DNA of 8,344 bases from Porticoccaceae bacterium UBA2002. Its GTDB lineage: Bacteria; Pseudomonadota; Gammaproteobacteria; Pseudomonadales; Porticoccaceae. Position 1 is the first letter of the stretch, and each line of letters begins with the position of its first letter. Below are positions 1 through 6,289 of the stretch, in pieces. The stretch lies in assembly GCA_002334915.1 (NCBI GenBank), contig DDCQ01000079.1, positions 10,450 to 18,793 of the forward strand. Direction: 5' to 3'. A program made the position numbers and the translations under genes. The notes beneath the pieces were generated by a model. The model did no database searches. It saw nothing but the letters and a program-made list of their open reading frames with translations, and was not told the DNA's origin.

Positions 1-551
1 ATGACGATGCACCCCATGGCCATATGCATATGCGCTTTACCGATGTGCGTGTACCCAAAGAAAATATGATTCTCGGCGAAGGCCGTGGTTTTGAAGTAGC
101 TCAGGGCCGTTTAGGGCCCGGCCGTATTCATCACTGTATGCGCTCGCTCGGCCTGGCTGAAGCTGCTCTTAAGCTGATGTGCGAACGCTCATTGACCCGC
201 GAAGCCTTTGGTCGACCTCTGGCTAAATTGGGTGGCAATGTGGATATTATTGCTCAGGCACGTATCGAGATCGAAATGACCAGACTGCTGTGCTTAAAAG
301 CCGCCTGGTTAATGGATCACGAGGGCACAGATGCGGCTCAGCCCTTTATCTCAATGATTAAGGTAGCGGCGCCCAATATGGCCCTCAAGATTATCGATGA
401 CGCCATGCAGATGCACGGTGGTATTGGCATATCCCAGGATACACCTCTGGTAACCTGGTATGGTCATCAGCGCACTCTGCGTTTTGCCGACGGCCCAGAT
501 GCAGTTCACCGTATGGTGATTGCGCGCCGGGAGCTTAACCAATATCGTTAA
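1..551 (+). CDS. Acyl-CoA dehydrogenase, ACAD10/11 type, C-terminal part (5' end outside window)
   Basis: This FAD-dependent flavoprotein introduces an alpha,beta double bond into an acyl-CoA. The frame is open from base 3 to the TAA at 549-551, so about 182 C-terminal residues of a roughly 400-residue protein are visible. Before the first in-frame ATG at 24 the frame already reads DDAPHGH, which belongs to the family sequence, so that ATG is internal and not the start. Seen: a [17 protein letters not shown] block ending the middle beta domain, then [13 protein letters not shown] and the C-terminal helical domain with [14 protein letters not shown] and [13 protein letters not shown]. Near the end, [11 protein letters not shown] occupies the place where medium-chain enzymes carry the catalytic Glu (YEGT). 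Asp in ADGPDEVH is typical of the ACAD10/11 group, so this is not a defect. The SDR gene follows after 39 bp in a likely operon. The substrate cannot be read from this part; ACAD10/11 relatives act on long-chain or 4-hydroxyacyl-derived CoA esters. Confidence 0.93.
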   Translation, partial: DDAPHGHMHMRFTDVRVPKENMILGEGRGFEVAQGRLGPGRIHHCMRSLGLAEAALKLMCERSLTREAFGRPLAKLGGNVDIIAQARIEIEMTRLLCLKAAWLMDHEGTDAAQPFISMIKVAAPNMALKIIDDAMQMHGGIGISQDTPLVTWYGHQRTLRFADGPDAVHRMVIARRELNQYR

Positions 552-577
552 AATAAACTTGGGTTTTTTAATCTCAG

Positions 578-582
578 AGGAG
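578..582 (+). promoter_or_regulatory. Ribosome binding site of the SDR gene
   Basis: AGGAG within a purine-rich run (AGAGGAGAGAG), 8 bases before the ATG at 591. It is near-consensus and fixes the start of the short-chain dehydrogenase. Confidence 0.8.
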
Positions 583-590
583 AGAGACGA

Positions 591-1508
591 ATGACAATTC
601 GATACGATGGACAGGTAGCTATAGTGACAGGCTCAGGCAATGGCCTGGGGCGCTCTCATGCGCTGGCACTGGCTGCCCGTGGTGCCAAGGTGGTGGTCAA
701 TGACCTTGGCGGTAATGTGAATGGTGAGGGCGGTTCAAGCGATGCTGCTATGGAAACCGTTGCTATGATTGAAGCCGCTGGCGGTGAAGCCATTGCCAAT
801 GGCGCCAATGTGGCAAAGATGGATGAAGTCGAAGCCATGGTTGCTCAGGCCGTTGAGAAATGGGGCCGGGTGGATATTCTGGTTAATAACGCCGGCATTC
901 TGCGCGATAAAAGCTTTGTCAAAATGGGTATGGATGATTTTAAGCTGCTCGTTGATGTGCATCTGATGGGCTCAGCTAATTGCTCCAAAGCAGTTTGGGA
1001 ATTGATGCGCGAGCAGGGCTATGGTCGCATTGTAATGACTACGTCCTCCAGCGGCATGTACGGCAATTTTGGTCAGGCTAATTATGGTGCGGCCAAAATG
1101 GCGGTAGTAGGGCTGATGAATACATTGTGCATTGAAGGCGAAAAGTACGAGATTAAAGTGAACTGCCTGTCACCCACCGCTGGCACTAGAATGCTCGAGG
1201 GGCTAGTGACCGAAGAGCAACAAGATATTATGACTGTGGAATCGGTAACCGCAGGGCTACTGACACTCTGTGATAAGGATGCGCCCAATCGCAGCATTCT
1301 CTGTGCCGGTGCTGGCGGATATGCCCGCACTCATATCTATGAGACCGATGGTATTTATCTGCCACCGGACCAGCAAACCCCGGAAAATGTCCGCGCCCAT
1401 ATCGAGGCTATTGAGAACCCCGAAGGCCAGCAGATGCTGGTGGCTGCTTTTCAGCAAACCGATAAATTTGTTGGTAAAGCTGCGGCCTACTTGACTGACA
1501 ATAAATAA
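591..1508 (+). CDS. Short-chain dehydrogenase/reductase, MFE-2-like 3-hydroxyacyl-CoA dehydrogenase type
   Basis: A 305-residue NAD(P)-dependent classical SDR. The glycine motif T-G-S-G-N-G-L-G is at residues 13-20, NNAG at 99-102, and the active-site triad is S152, Y165 and K169 (YGAAK). The stretch GNFGQANY before the catalytic Tyr, and the NDLGG at the end of the second beta strand, are typical of the SDR domain of peroxisomal multifunctional enzyme type 2 (HSD17B4), which oxidises (3R)-hydroxyacyl-CoA. The protein is longer than the usual ~250-residue FabG. The extra C-terminal segment after about residue 245 also fits that group, and no hydratase or SCP2 domain is attached. It lies between an acyl-CoA dehydrogenase and a quinone oxidoreductase-like gene, which supports a beta-oxidation-like role on a CoA ester. 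The exact substrate and stereochemistry are inferred. The ATG at 591 is backed by a strong Shine-Dalgarno sequence. Confidence 0.9.
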   Translation: MTIRYDGQVAIVTGSGNGLGRSHALALAARGAKVVVNDLGGNVNGEGGSSDAAMETVAMIEAAGGEAIANGANVAKMDEVEAMVAQAVEKWGRVDILVNNAGILRDKSFVKMGMDDFKLLVDVHLMGSANCSKAVWELMREQGYGRIVMTTSSSGMYGNFGQANYGAAKMAVVGLMNTLCIEGEKYEIKVNCLSPTAGTRMLEGLVTEEQQDIMTVESVTAGLLTLCDKDAPNRSILCAGAGGYARTHIYETDGIYLPPDQQTPENVRAHIEAIENPEGQQMLVAAFQQTDKFVGKAAAYLTDNK

Positions 1509-1515
1509 AAAAATC

Positions 1516-1520
1516 AGGAA
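1516..1520 (+). promoter_or_regulatory. Ribosome binding site of the MDR oxidoreductase gene
   Basis: AGGAA, 6 bases before the ATG at 1527, in the 18-bp gap after the SDR stop codon. The short gap and good site indicate co-transcription with the SDR gene. Confidence 0.7.
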
Positions 1521-1526
1521 ATCATT

Positions 1527-2504
1527 ATGAGAGCATTAGTCTGTAAGGAATTTGGCCCCACGGAGAATCTGGCACTGGAAGAGGTGGCTACACCAGCCCC
1601 GGGCAAAGGGGAAATTCTGATGGAGATTAAGGCGACGGGAGTTAACTTTCCCGATGTGCTTACGGTACAGGGCAAGTACCAGTTTAAACCCGAACTGCCA
1701 TTTATACCCGGTGCTGAATTAGCTGGCATAGTCAGCGCCGTAGGCGAGGGTGTTACCAGTCGCAAGGTTGGCGACAAGGTGATAGCTACAACACAGGTTG
1801 GTGCCTTTGCCGAGCAATGTGTGGTTAGCGAACACACCACTTTTGAGATGGGTAATACCATGTCCTTTGAGCAGGCGGCGGGTTTTGCTATTACCTATGG
1901 CACTTCTTACTACGCCTTAAAGCAGCAGGCTAATATTCAGCCAGGCGAGACTCTGCTGGTATTGGGCGCTGCTGGCGGTGTGGGTATTGCGACTATTCAG
2001 ATTGCCAAGGCCATGGGTGCCACTGTTATTGCAGCGGCCAGTTCTGAAGAGAAACTGGACTTTGCCTGTGAGGCCGGCGCTGATTTGCGCATTAATTATT
2101 CCACTGAGAACCTGAAAGACAAGGTTAAAGAGTTGACTGGTGGCAAAGGTGTGGATGTTGTCTATGATCCTGTTGGCGGTGATTTTTCCGAGCAGGCGTT
2201 CCGTGCAATAGCCTGGGATGGTCGCTTTCTGGTGATTGGTTTTGCCTCTGGTCCAATTCCTGCTATGCCACTGAATCTAGCCTTGCTTAAAGGTGCATCT
2301 CTGGTTGGCGTATTCTGGGGTTCCTGGGCTGCTCGTGCGCCCATGGAGTCGCGCAAAAACTTTGATGAGCTAATCGAGATGATTGATAGTGGCAAGTTCT
2401 CCCCTCTGGTCACCGAGGTCTATTCTCTGGATGACTATAAGGCGGCATTTGCCTCAATCTCCGAACGTCGAGCCAAGGGTAAGGTTATTTTATCCAACGC
2501 CTAG
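1527..2504 (+). CDS. NADPH:quinone oxidoreductase family protein (zinc-free MDR)
   Basis: A 325-residue medium-chain dehydrogenase/reductase, full length for the quinone oxidoreductase (QOR) subgroup. The N-terminal GroES-like domain carries VKATGVN-like residues (IKATGVNFPDVL, about 34-45) and PFIPGAELAG (58-67). The nucleotide-binding domain begins near 140 with the QOR-type fingerprint GAAGGVG (147-153). YDPVGG at 213-218 and ERRAKGKVIL at the C-terminus are also family features. The Cys/His zinc ligands of alcohol dehydrogenases are absent, which fits the NADPH-dependent, zinc-independent subgroup that reduces quinones or enoyl compounds. Close relatives are often found beside acyl-CoA dehydrogenase genes in proteobacteria, and some MDR relatives reduce enoyl-CoA or acryloyl-CoA, so a CoA-ester substrate is possible here. 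It is the last gene of the plus-strand operon, and a strong terminator follows 16 bp after its stop codon. Confidence 0.9.
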   Translation: MRALVCKEFGPTENLALEEVATPAPGKGEILMEIKATGVNFPDVLTVQGKYQFKPELPFIPGAELAGIVSAVGEGVTSRKVGDKVIATTQVGAFAEQCVVSEHTTFEMGNTMSFEQAAGFAITYGTSYYALKQQANIQPGETLLVLGAAGGVGIATIQIAKAMGATVIAAASSEEKLDFACEAGADLRINYSTENLKDKVKELTGGKGVDVVYDPVGGDFSEQAFRAIAWDGRFLVIGFASGPIPAMPLNLALLKGASLVGVFWGSWAARAPMESRKNFDELIEMIDSGKFSPLVTEVYSLDDYKAAFASISERRAKGKVILSNA

Positions 2505-2520
2505 TTGTTTTGAAGATATA

Positions 2521-2555
2521 AAAAAAGGCCCGGCTATTGCTAGTCGGGCCTTTTG
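2521..2555. terminator. Bidirectional rho-independent terminator
   Basis: A 14-bp stem pairs 2523-2536 with 2541-2554 around the loop TTGC. All pairs are Watson-Crick except one G-T (2533/2544), and the core is GGCCCGG/TCGGGCC. On the plus strand it ends in TTTT after the oxidoreductase gene (stop at 2504). On the minus strand it ends in six Ts (complement of 2521-2526) after nhaB (stop at 2570). Its place between two convergent genes fits a terminator that serves both. Confidence 0.9.
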
Positions 2556-2569
2556 CTTACTAGGGGTTG

Positions 2570-4075
2570 CTAGATATTGTATAGAACACCAAGCAGTCCG
2601 ACTATTGTCAGTACCACAGTGTACGGCAGAGCCATAATCACCATGCGCATATAGGACAGTCGGATCAGCGGAGCCAGCGCAGAGGTCAGCAGAAACAGGA
2701 AAGCAGCCTGGCCGTTTGGCGTTGCAACACTTGGCAGGTTAGTACCAGTGTTAATGGCAATTACCAGCTTGTCGAAGTGCTCGCGGCTAATATCGCCAGC
2801 ATCCAGTACAGCTCGTACCTCATTGATATAAACCGTGGCTACAAACACATTATCACTGATAGCCGACAGCAGACCATTGGCCAGGAAGAACATGCCAGGC
2901 TGCACAGATTCATCCATCGCCAGTACCCAGTGAATCACTGGAGAGAACAGATGCTGCTCATGGATAACCGCAACAATGGCAAAGAATACCACTAGCAGAG
3001 CGGTAAATGGCAGGGCCTCTTCAAAGGCATGGCCGATCCGGTGCTCTTCTGTGATGCCGTTAAAGGCAGTTAGCAGAACAATAATCATCAGACCAATAAT
3101 GCCAACTTCAGCTACGTGGAAGCCCAGGGCTAGCACCAGAATACCTGCTACTATGGCCTGGGTAATCAGGGCTGCTTTGTCCTGCTGGGTACGTTTTGAA
3201 TCTTCATGGTCGCTGGATTCTTTAAGCACCTGGCGAACAGTGTCGGGCAGGGTGGCGCCGTAGCCGAGAATCTTGATTTTCTCCAGCACTATGCAGGTGA
3301 TCAGACCACAGACAAACACTGGCATGGTGACTGGCGCCATGCGCATAAAGAATTCCATAAACTCCCAACCGGCACGCTCTGCAATTAGCAGGTTCTGTGG
3401 CTCGCCTACCAGAGTGGTTACGCCGCCCAGGGCTGTACCAACAGCACCGTGCATAATCAGGCTGCGCAAAAAGGCGCGGAAGTCTTCGAGATCTTGACGG
3501 TGTTTGGAGATCAGGCTCTGGTCATTAGCATGGTCATGACCTTCATCGACAATTTTCTTGCCTGATGCCACCTTGTGATAGACCGAGTAGAAGCCTACTG
3601 AGATGGTGATTAGTACCGCGGTAACCGTGAGTGCATCCAGGAAGGCGGATAATACTGCACCAGCGAAACAGAATAAAAACGACAGAGCCGTCTTGGACTT
3701 AACGCCGAGCAGAATCTTGGTAAAGGTAAACAGCAGTATGTCGCGCATAAAGTAGATGCCGGCAACCATAAACATCAGCAGCATGATCACTGGGAAGTTA
3801 CTGACGGTTTCCTGATACACAGCTTCGGGGCTGGCCATGCCTAATGCGATAGCTTCGATTGCCAGAAGGCCGCCCGGTTGCAGGGGATAGCACTTGAGGG
3901 CCATTGCCAGAGTAAAAATAAACTCTCCAATCAAAATCCAGCCAGTCACAAATGGGCCAAAGAGGTAGAGGCAGATGGGGTTTAGGACTAAGAATGCAAT
4001 AATTGCCGCCTCGTACCATCCGGGCGAGTTGCCGAGAAAATTCTTTTTAAATGCCTGTGGCAAAGTTGGAGTCAT
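2570..4075 (-). CDS. nhaB: Na+/H+ antiporter NhaB
   Basis: An inner-membrane secondary antiporter of 501 residues, close to the ~513 of E. coli NhaB. It expels Na+ in exchange for H+, supporting sodium and pH homeostasis. The protein is strongly hydrophobic with many membrane segments. The N-terminus ([11 protein letters not shown], about 12-22) is characteristic of the family. Other family blocks are [13 protein letters not shown] (143-155) with a membrane-embedded Asp147, [17 protein letters not shown] (217-233), [16 protein letters not shown] (399-414) and [15 protein letters not shown] (442-456). An Asp at position 147 is the residue I recall as important in studied NhaB proteins. A long charged loop lies at about 166-205. 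The start is supported by GAGGG on the minus strand at 4083-4087, 7 bases before the ATG. The gene is transcribed away from nudC and converges on the catabolic operon, with a shared terminator. No truncation or missing block is seen. Confidence 0.96.
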   Translation of the reverse strand: MTPTLPQAFKKNFLGNSPGWYEAAIIAFLVLNPICLYLFGPFVTGWILIGEFIFTLAMALKCYPLQPGGLLAIEAIALGMASPEAVYQETVSNFPVIMLLMFMVAGIYFMRDILLFTFTKILLGVKSKTALSFLFCFAGAVLSAFLDALTVTAVLITISVGFYSVYHKVASGKKIVDEGHDHANDQSLISKHRQDLEDFRAFLRSLIMHGAVGTALGGVTTLVGEPQNLLIAERAGWEFMEFFMRMAPVTMPVFVCGLITCIVLEKIKILGYGATLPDTVRQVLKESSDHEDSKRTQQDKAALITQAIVAGILVLALGFHVAEVGIIGLMIIVLLTAFNGITEEHRIGHAFEEALPFTALLVVFFAIVAVIHEQHLFSPVIHWVLAMDESVQPGMFFLANGLLSAISDNVFVATVYINEVRAVLDAGDISREHFDKLVIAINTGTNLPSVATPNGQAAFLFLLTSALAPLIRLSYMRMVIMALPYTVVLTIVGLLGVLYNI

Positions 4076-4082
4076 GAAGTAT

Positions 4083-4087
4083 CCCTC
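4083..4087 (-). promoter_or_regulatory. Ribosome binding site of nhaB
   Basis: GAGGG read on the minus strand, 7 bases before the nhaB ATG at 4075. It supports this start over downstream Met codons. Confidence 0.65.
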
Positions 4088-4119
4088 AAGTTTATGTCAA
4101 TAGTTTTAATTGTCTTGCA

Positions 4120-4131
4120 GACTGGGCAGTC
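4120..4131. repeat. Short perfect inverted repeat in the nhaB leader
   Basis: GACTG-GG-CAGTC, two 5-base arms with a 2-base centre. It lies in the divergent intergenic, about 45 bp upstream of the nhaB start and just downstream of the -10 proposed for nhaB. The position would suit a small operator, but the arms are short and chance is a real possibility. Confidence 0.3.
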
Positions 4132-4145
4132 CACCGCGTTTATTC

Positions 4146-4174
4146 ATGTTAGACTAGCCCGAAATCAGGCTCAA
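4146..4174 (-). promoter_or_regulatory. Possible sigma-70 promoter of nhaB
   Basis: On the minus strand, TTGAGC (4169-4174) and TAACAT (4146-4151) are separated by exactly 17 bases. Each matches the consensus at four of six positions. Transcription would start near 4139 and give a leader of about 60 bases containing the palindrome at 4120-4131 and the nhaB ribosome binding site. No equally convincing promoter was found for the divergent nudC; the best -10-like element there is TATCAT at 4231-4236, without a good -35. Confidence 0.35.
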
Positions 4175-4273
4175 ACCTTAGCCGCAGCACAGCCAGTTTG
4201 CAAGCTATATGAGTTCTAACAGCAGTCATTTATCATAGCCAATTAGAATGCCCACATAGAAGGTGTTATCTCG

Positions 4274-5122
4274 TTGTCCAGCGCACATATTGTCAATGGC
4301 TTTCATGCCAACCCCAAGCCTCTCAATACCGAAAAGCAATGGATTCTGGCTGTGGTTGGCCGGGAAATACTGGTGCCCAATGGCGCTGAGCCAGGCTCGA
4401 CTGTGCTAATTGGCCATGAGATGGCTGACCAGCTAAAGTTTTTTTGCGAGCGGCGGCTGTTGCTGGGGCAGTGGCAGGGTGTGGACTGTCAGGTCTGGGC
4501 GCTGTCTGAGGATGCCAGAGCGGCCTCTGATTTTAGTGCGATGGAGCTGCGCGGCCTGCTGGCCAAGTCTGGGGATGAAGAATTTACTATGGTCTGTCGC
4601 GCTGTGCAGTTGCTTGATTGGCAGGATAAGCATCAGTTCTGCGGCAGCTGTGGCACCCAGATGGACTCCTCGGCCACAGAGCATGCTATGCGCTGCGAGC
4701 CCTGCGATATCAATAACTATCCTAGAATATCTCCCTGTATTATTGTGGTGGTCACCCGCGGCGACGAATGTCTATTGGCGCGTCAGCCAAGCTGGCCCGA
4801 TGGTATGTTTAGCACATTGGCTGGGTTTATTGAGGCTGGTGAGAGCGCAGAGCAGGCTCTGCACCGCGAGGTTTTCGAGGAGGTTGGTGTGCAAATCACC
4901 AATATCCGCTATCTGGGAAGCCAGTCCTGGCCTTACCCGGGGCAGCTCATGCTGGGCTTTATTGCCGATGCTGTGACTGATGAAATTGTGGTGGACGGCG
5001 TTGAGATCAGTGAGGCCCACTGGTGCCGCTATGATGATCTACCCCATTATGTGCCGCCACCCACCATTATGTCCGGCCGGCTGATCAAACATTTTGTCGA
5101 CGAGGCTGCGGCCCGTCAGTAG
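4274..5122 (+). CDS. nudC: NADH pyrophosphatase NudC (Nudix hydrolase; NAD-RNA decapping)
   Basis: A 282-residue Nudix enzyme that hydrolyses NADH to NMNH and AMP and, in E. coli, removes the 5' NAD cap from RNAs. An N-terminal domain of about 118 residues is followed by a zinc ribbon with ligands C123, C126, C141 and C144 (CGSC...CEPC), and then a Nudix domain. The Nudix box is complete: G184, E190, R198, E199, E202, E203 and G205. C-terminal to it, SQSWPYPGQ (216-224) corresponds to the NADH-specific SQPWPFPxS motif, with Ser for the first Pro, Tyr for Phe and Gln for the last Ser. The protein is about 25 residues longer than E. coli NudC (257), mainly at the N-terminus. The start is TTG: a stop codon lies in frame at 4244, no ATG lies between, and AAGG at 4260-4263 is 10 bases upstream. 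sohB follows 52 bp downstream on the same strand. Confidence 0.93.
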   Translation: MSSAHIVNGFHANPKPLNTEKQWILAVVGREILVPNGAEPGSTVLIGHEMADQLKFFCERRLLLGQWQGVDCQVWALSEDARAASDFSAMELRGLLAKSGDEEFTMVCRAVQLLDWQDKHQFCGSCGTQMDSSATEHAMRCEPCDINNYPRISPCIIVVVTRGDECLLARQPSWPDGMFSTLAGFIEAGESAEQALHREVFEEVGVQITNIRYLGSQSWPYPGQLMLGFIADAVTDEIVVDGVEISEAHWCRYDDLPHYVPPPTIMSGRLIKHFVDEAAARQ

Positions 5123-5139
5123 CTGCGACCAATTTGAAC

Positions 5140-5145
5140 TATAAT
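5140..5145 (+). promoter_or_regulatory. Perfect -10 hexamer upstream of sohB
   Basis: TATAAT in the 52-bp gap between nudC and sohB, about 30 bases before the sohB start. No acceptable -35 element is found 16-18 bases upstream and there is no extended TG. It may give sohB some expression independent of nudC, or be a chance match in an AT-rich gap. Confidence 0.3.
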
Positions 5146-5164
5146 TTACCTTTTGAATATTGTT

Positions 5165-5168
5165 GGAG
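5165..5168 (+). promoter_or_regulatory. Ribosome binding site deciding the TTG start of sohB
   Basis: GGAG, 6 bases before the TTG at 5175. Together with the match of the following residues to the E. coli SohB N-terminus, it identifies TTG as the start codon. Confidence 0.7.
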
Positions 5169-5174
5169 TGAAAC

Positions 5175-6254
5175 TTGGAATTCTTAGCTGAATATGGGCT
5201 GTTTTTGGCCAAGGTGGCGACTGTAGTGATTGCTGTAGTCATTGTCGTCTCTGTGGTGGTTGGTGCCAGCCAGAAGAGCAAGCAGGGCGACAAAGGCCAT
5301 TTGGAAATTACCCCGCTCAATCAGCAGTTTGATGATATGAGCGAAGCCATGCTGATAGCCACCATGGATGAGGCGGTGCAAAAAGCCGAGGAGAAGAAAC
5401 TCCACAAGGCCAAAAAGAAACAGGCCAAGCTGGATAAAAAGCACAGCAAAAAAGCCAGCAAAGAGGCGGACGATGGCGAGGAGGCCAAGGCCAGGAGTCG
5501 GGTGTTTGTACTTAACTTTAATGGCAATATCAGCGCCTCCGCCACCAGCCATCTGCGCGAGGAGATAACTGCAGTTCTCACCCAGGCCACTGCCAATGAC
5601 GAGGTTTTGGTTAAGCTGGAGAGCCCCGGTGGCATGGTGCACAGCTATGGTTTGGCCAGCAGCCAGCTGGACCGTATTCGCAAGGCGCAGATACCGCTGA
5701 CGGTCTGTGTGGACAAAGTGGCGGCCAGTGGCGGCTATATGATGGCCTGCGTGGCCGACAAGATATTGGCGGCGCCCTTTGCCATTATTGGCTCCATAGG
5801 CGTGGTAGCTCAGTTACCCAATTTTAATAAGGTGCTAAAGAAGCACGATGTGGACTACGAGATTCTTACTGCGGGTAAATACAAGCGCACCATGACCATG
5901 TTTGGCGAGAATACCCCCAAGGGCCGCAAGAAATTTGTTGAGGATCTGGAAGATGTGCACAAACTGTTTAAGGCCCACGTATCCTCGAGACGCCCCCAGC
6001 TGGATATAGAAAAAATTGCTACAGGAGAGACCTGGTATGGGTCTCAGGCCCTTGAAATGGCCATGGTTGATGATGTGCAGACCAGTGACGAGTATTTGGT
6101 GTCACGCATCAAGGAGGCCGATGTTTACGAAGTGGCCTATGTGCACAAGAAAAAGCTCCATGAGAAGCTGGGTATAGCTGCGGAAGAGAGTGCCGATCGA
6201 CTGCTGGTTAAATGGTGGACGCGGTTGACTCAGGATACTAACAAGCAGGTTTAA
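5175..6254 (+). CDS. sohB: SohB, membrane-anchored S49-family serine protease
   Basis: A 359-residue S49 peptidase related to signal peptide peptidase SppA. In E. coli, SohB is described as an inner-membrane/periplasmic protease that suppresses htrA (degP) mutants in multicopy. One N-terminal membrane segment spans about residues 11-30. It is followed by a very Lys-rich linker (about 70-107), probably a charged helix, and then the ClpP-like protease fold. Seen: ESPGGMVHSYGLA (149-161), VDKVAASGGYMMAC (179-192) with nucleophile S185, GSIGVVAQ (206-213), and KYKRT with the probable general base K237. The 52-residue Ser-Lys distance matches that in B. subtilis SppA. The TTG start gives MEFLAEYGLFLAK, which aligns with MELLSEYGLFLAK of E. 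coli SohB, so it is well supported. It lies 52 bp after nudC, possibly co-transcribed, although a TATAAT lies in the gap. No defect is seen. Confidence 0.95.
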   Translation: MEFLAEYGLFLAKVATVVIAVVIVVSVVVGASQKSKQGDKGHLEITPLNQQFDDMSEAMLIATMDEAVQKAEEKKLHKAKKKQAKLDKKHSKKASKEADDGEEAKARSRVFVLNFNGNISASATSHLREEITAVLTQATANDEVLVKLESPGGMVHSYGLASSQLDRIRKAQIPLTVCVDKVAASGGYMMACVADKILAAPFAIIGSIGVVAQLPNFNKVLKKHDVDYEILTAGKYKRTMTMFGENTPKGRKKFVEDLEDVHKLFKAHVSSRRPQLDIEKIATGETWYGSQALEMAMVDDVQTSDEYLVSRIKEADVYEVAYVHKKKLHEKLGIAAEESADRLLVKWWTRLTQDTNKQV

Positions 6255-6289
6255 AGCCGTTGATTAAATCTCTTTATTAAAACGCTCTA

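Noticed and set aside
21..32. 12-base palindrome CATATGCATATG
   Set aside because: It lies inside the acyl-CoA dehydrogenase reading frame and encodes His-Met-His-Met; it is a chance product of alternating codons with no regulatory context.
1514..1861. Antisense open frame of 115 codons opposite the MDR oxidoreductase
   Set aside because: Shadow of a well-supported gene; no recognisable domain.
4168..4183. Imperfect inverted repeat GGCT...AGCC in the nhaB-nudC intergenic
   Set aside because: Only 4-base arms; expected by chance in a 198-bp region.
5184..5642. Antisense open frame of 152 codons opposite the start of sohB, hydrophobic
   Set aside because: It is the complement of the Lys-rich linker and neighbouring sequence of sohB. 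Lys codons read backwards give Leu and Phe codons. It has no family resemblance, and sohB itself is unmistakable.
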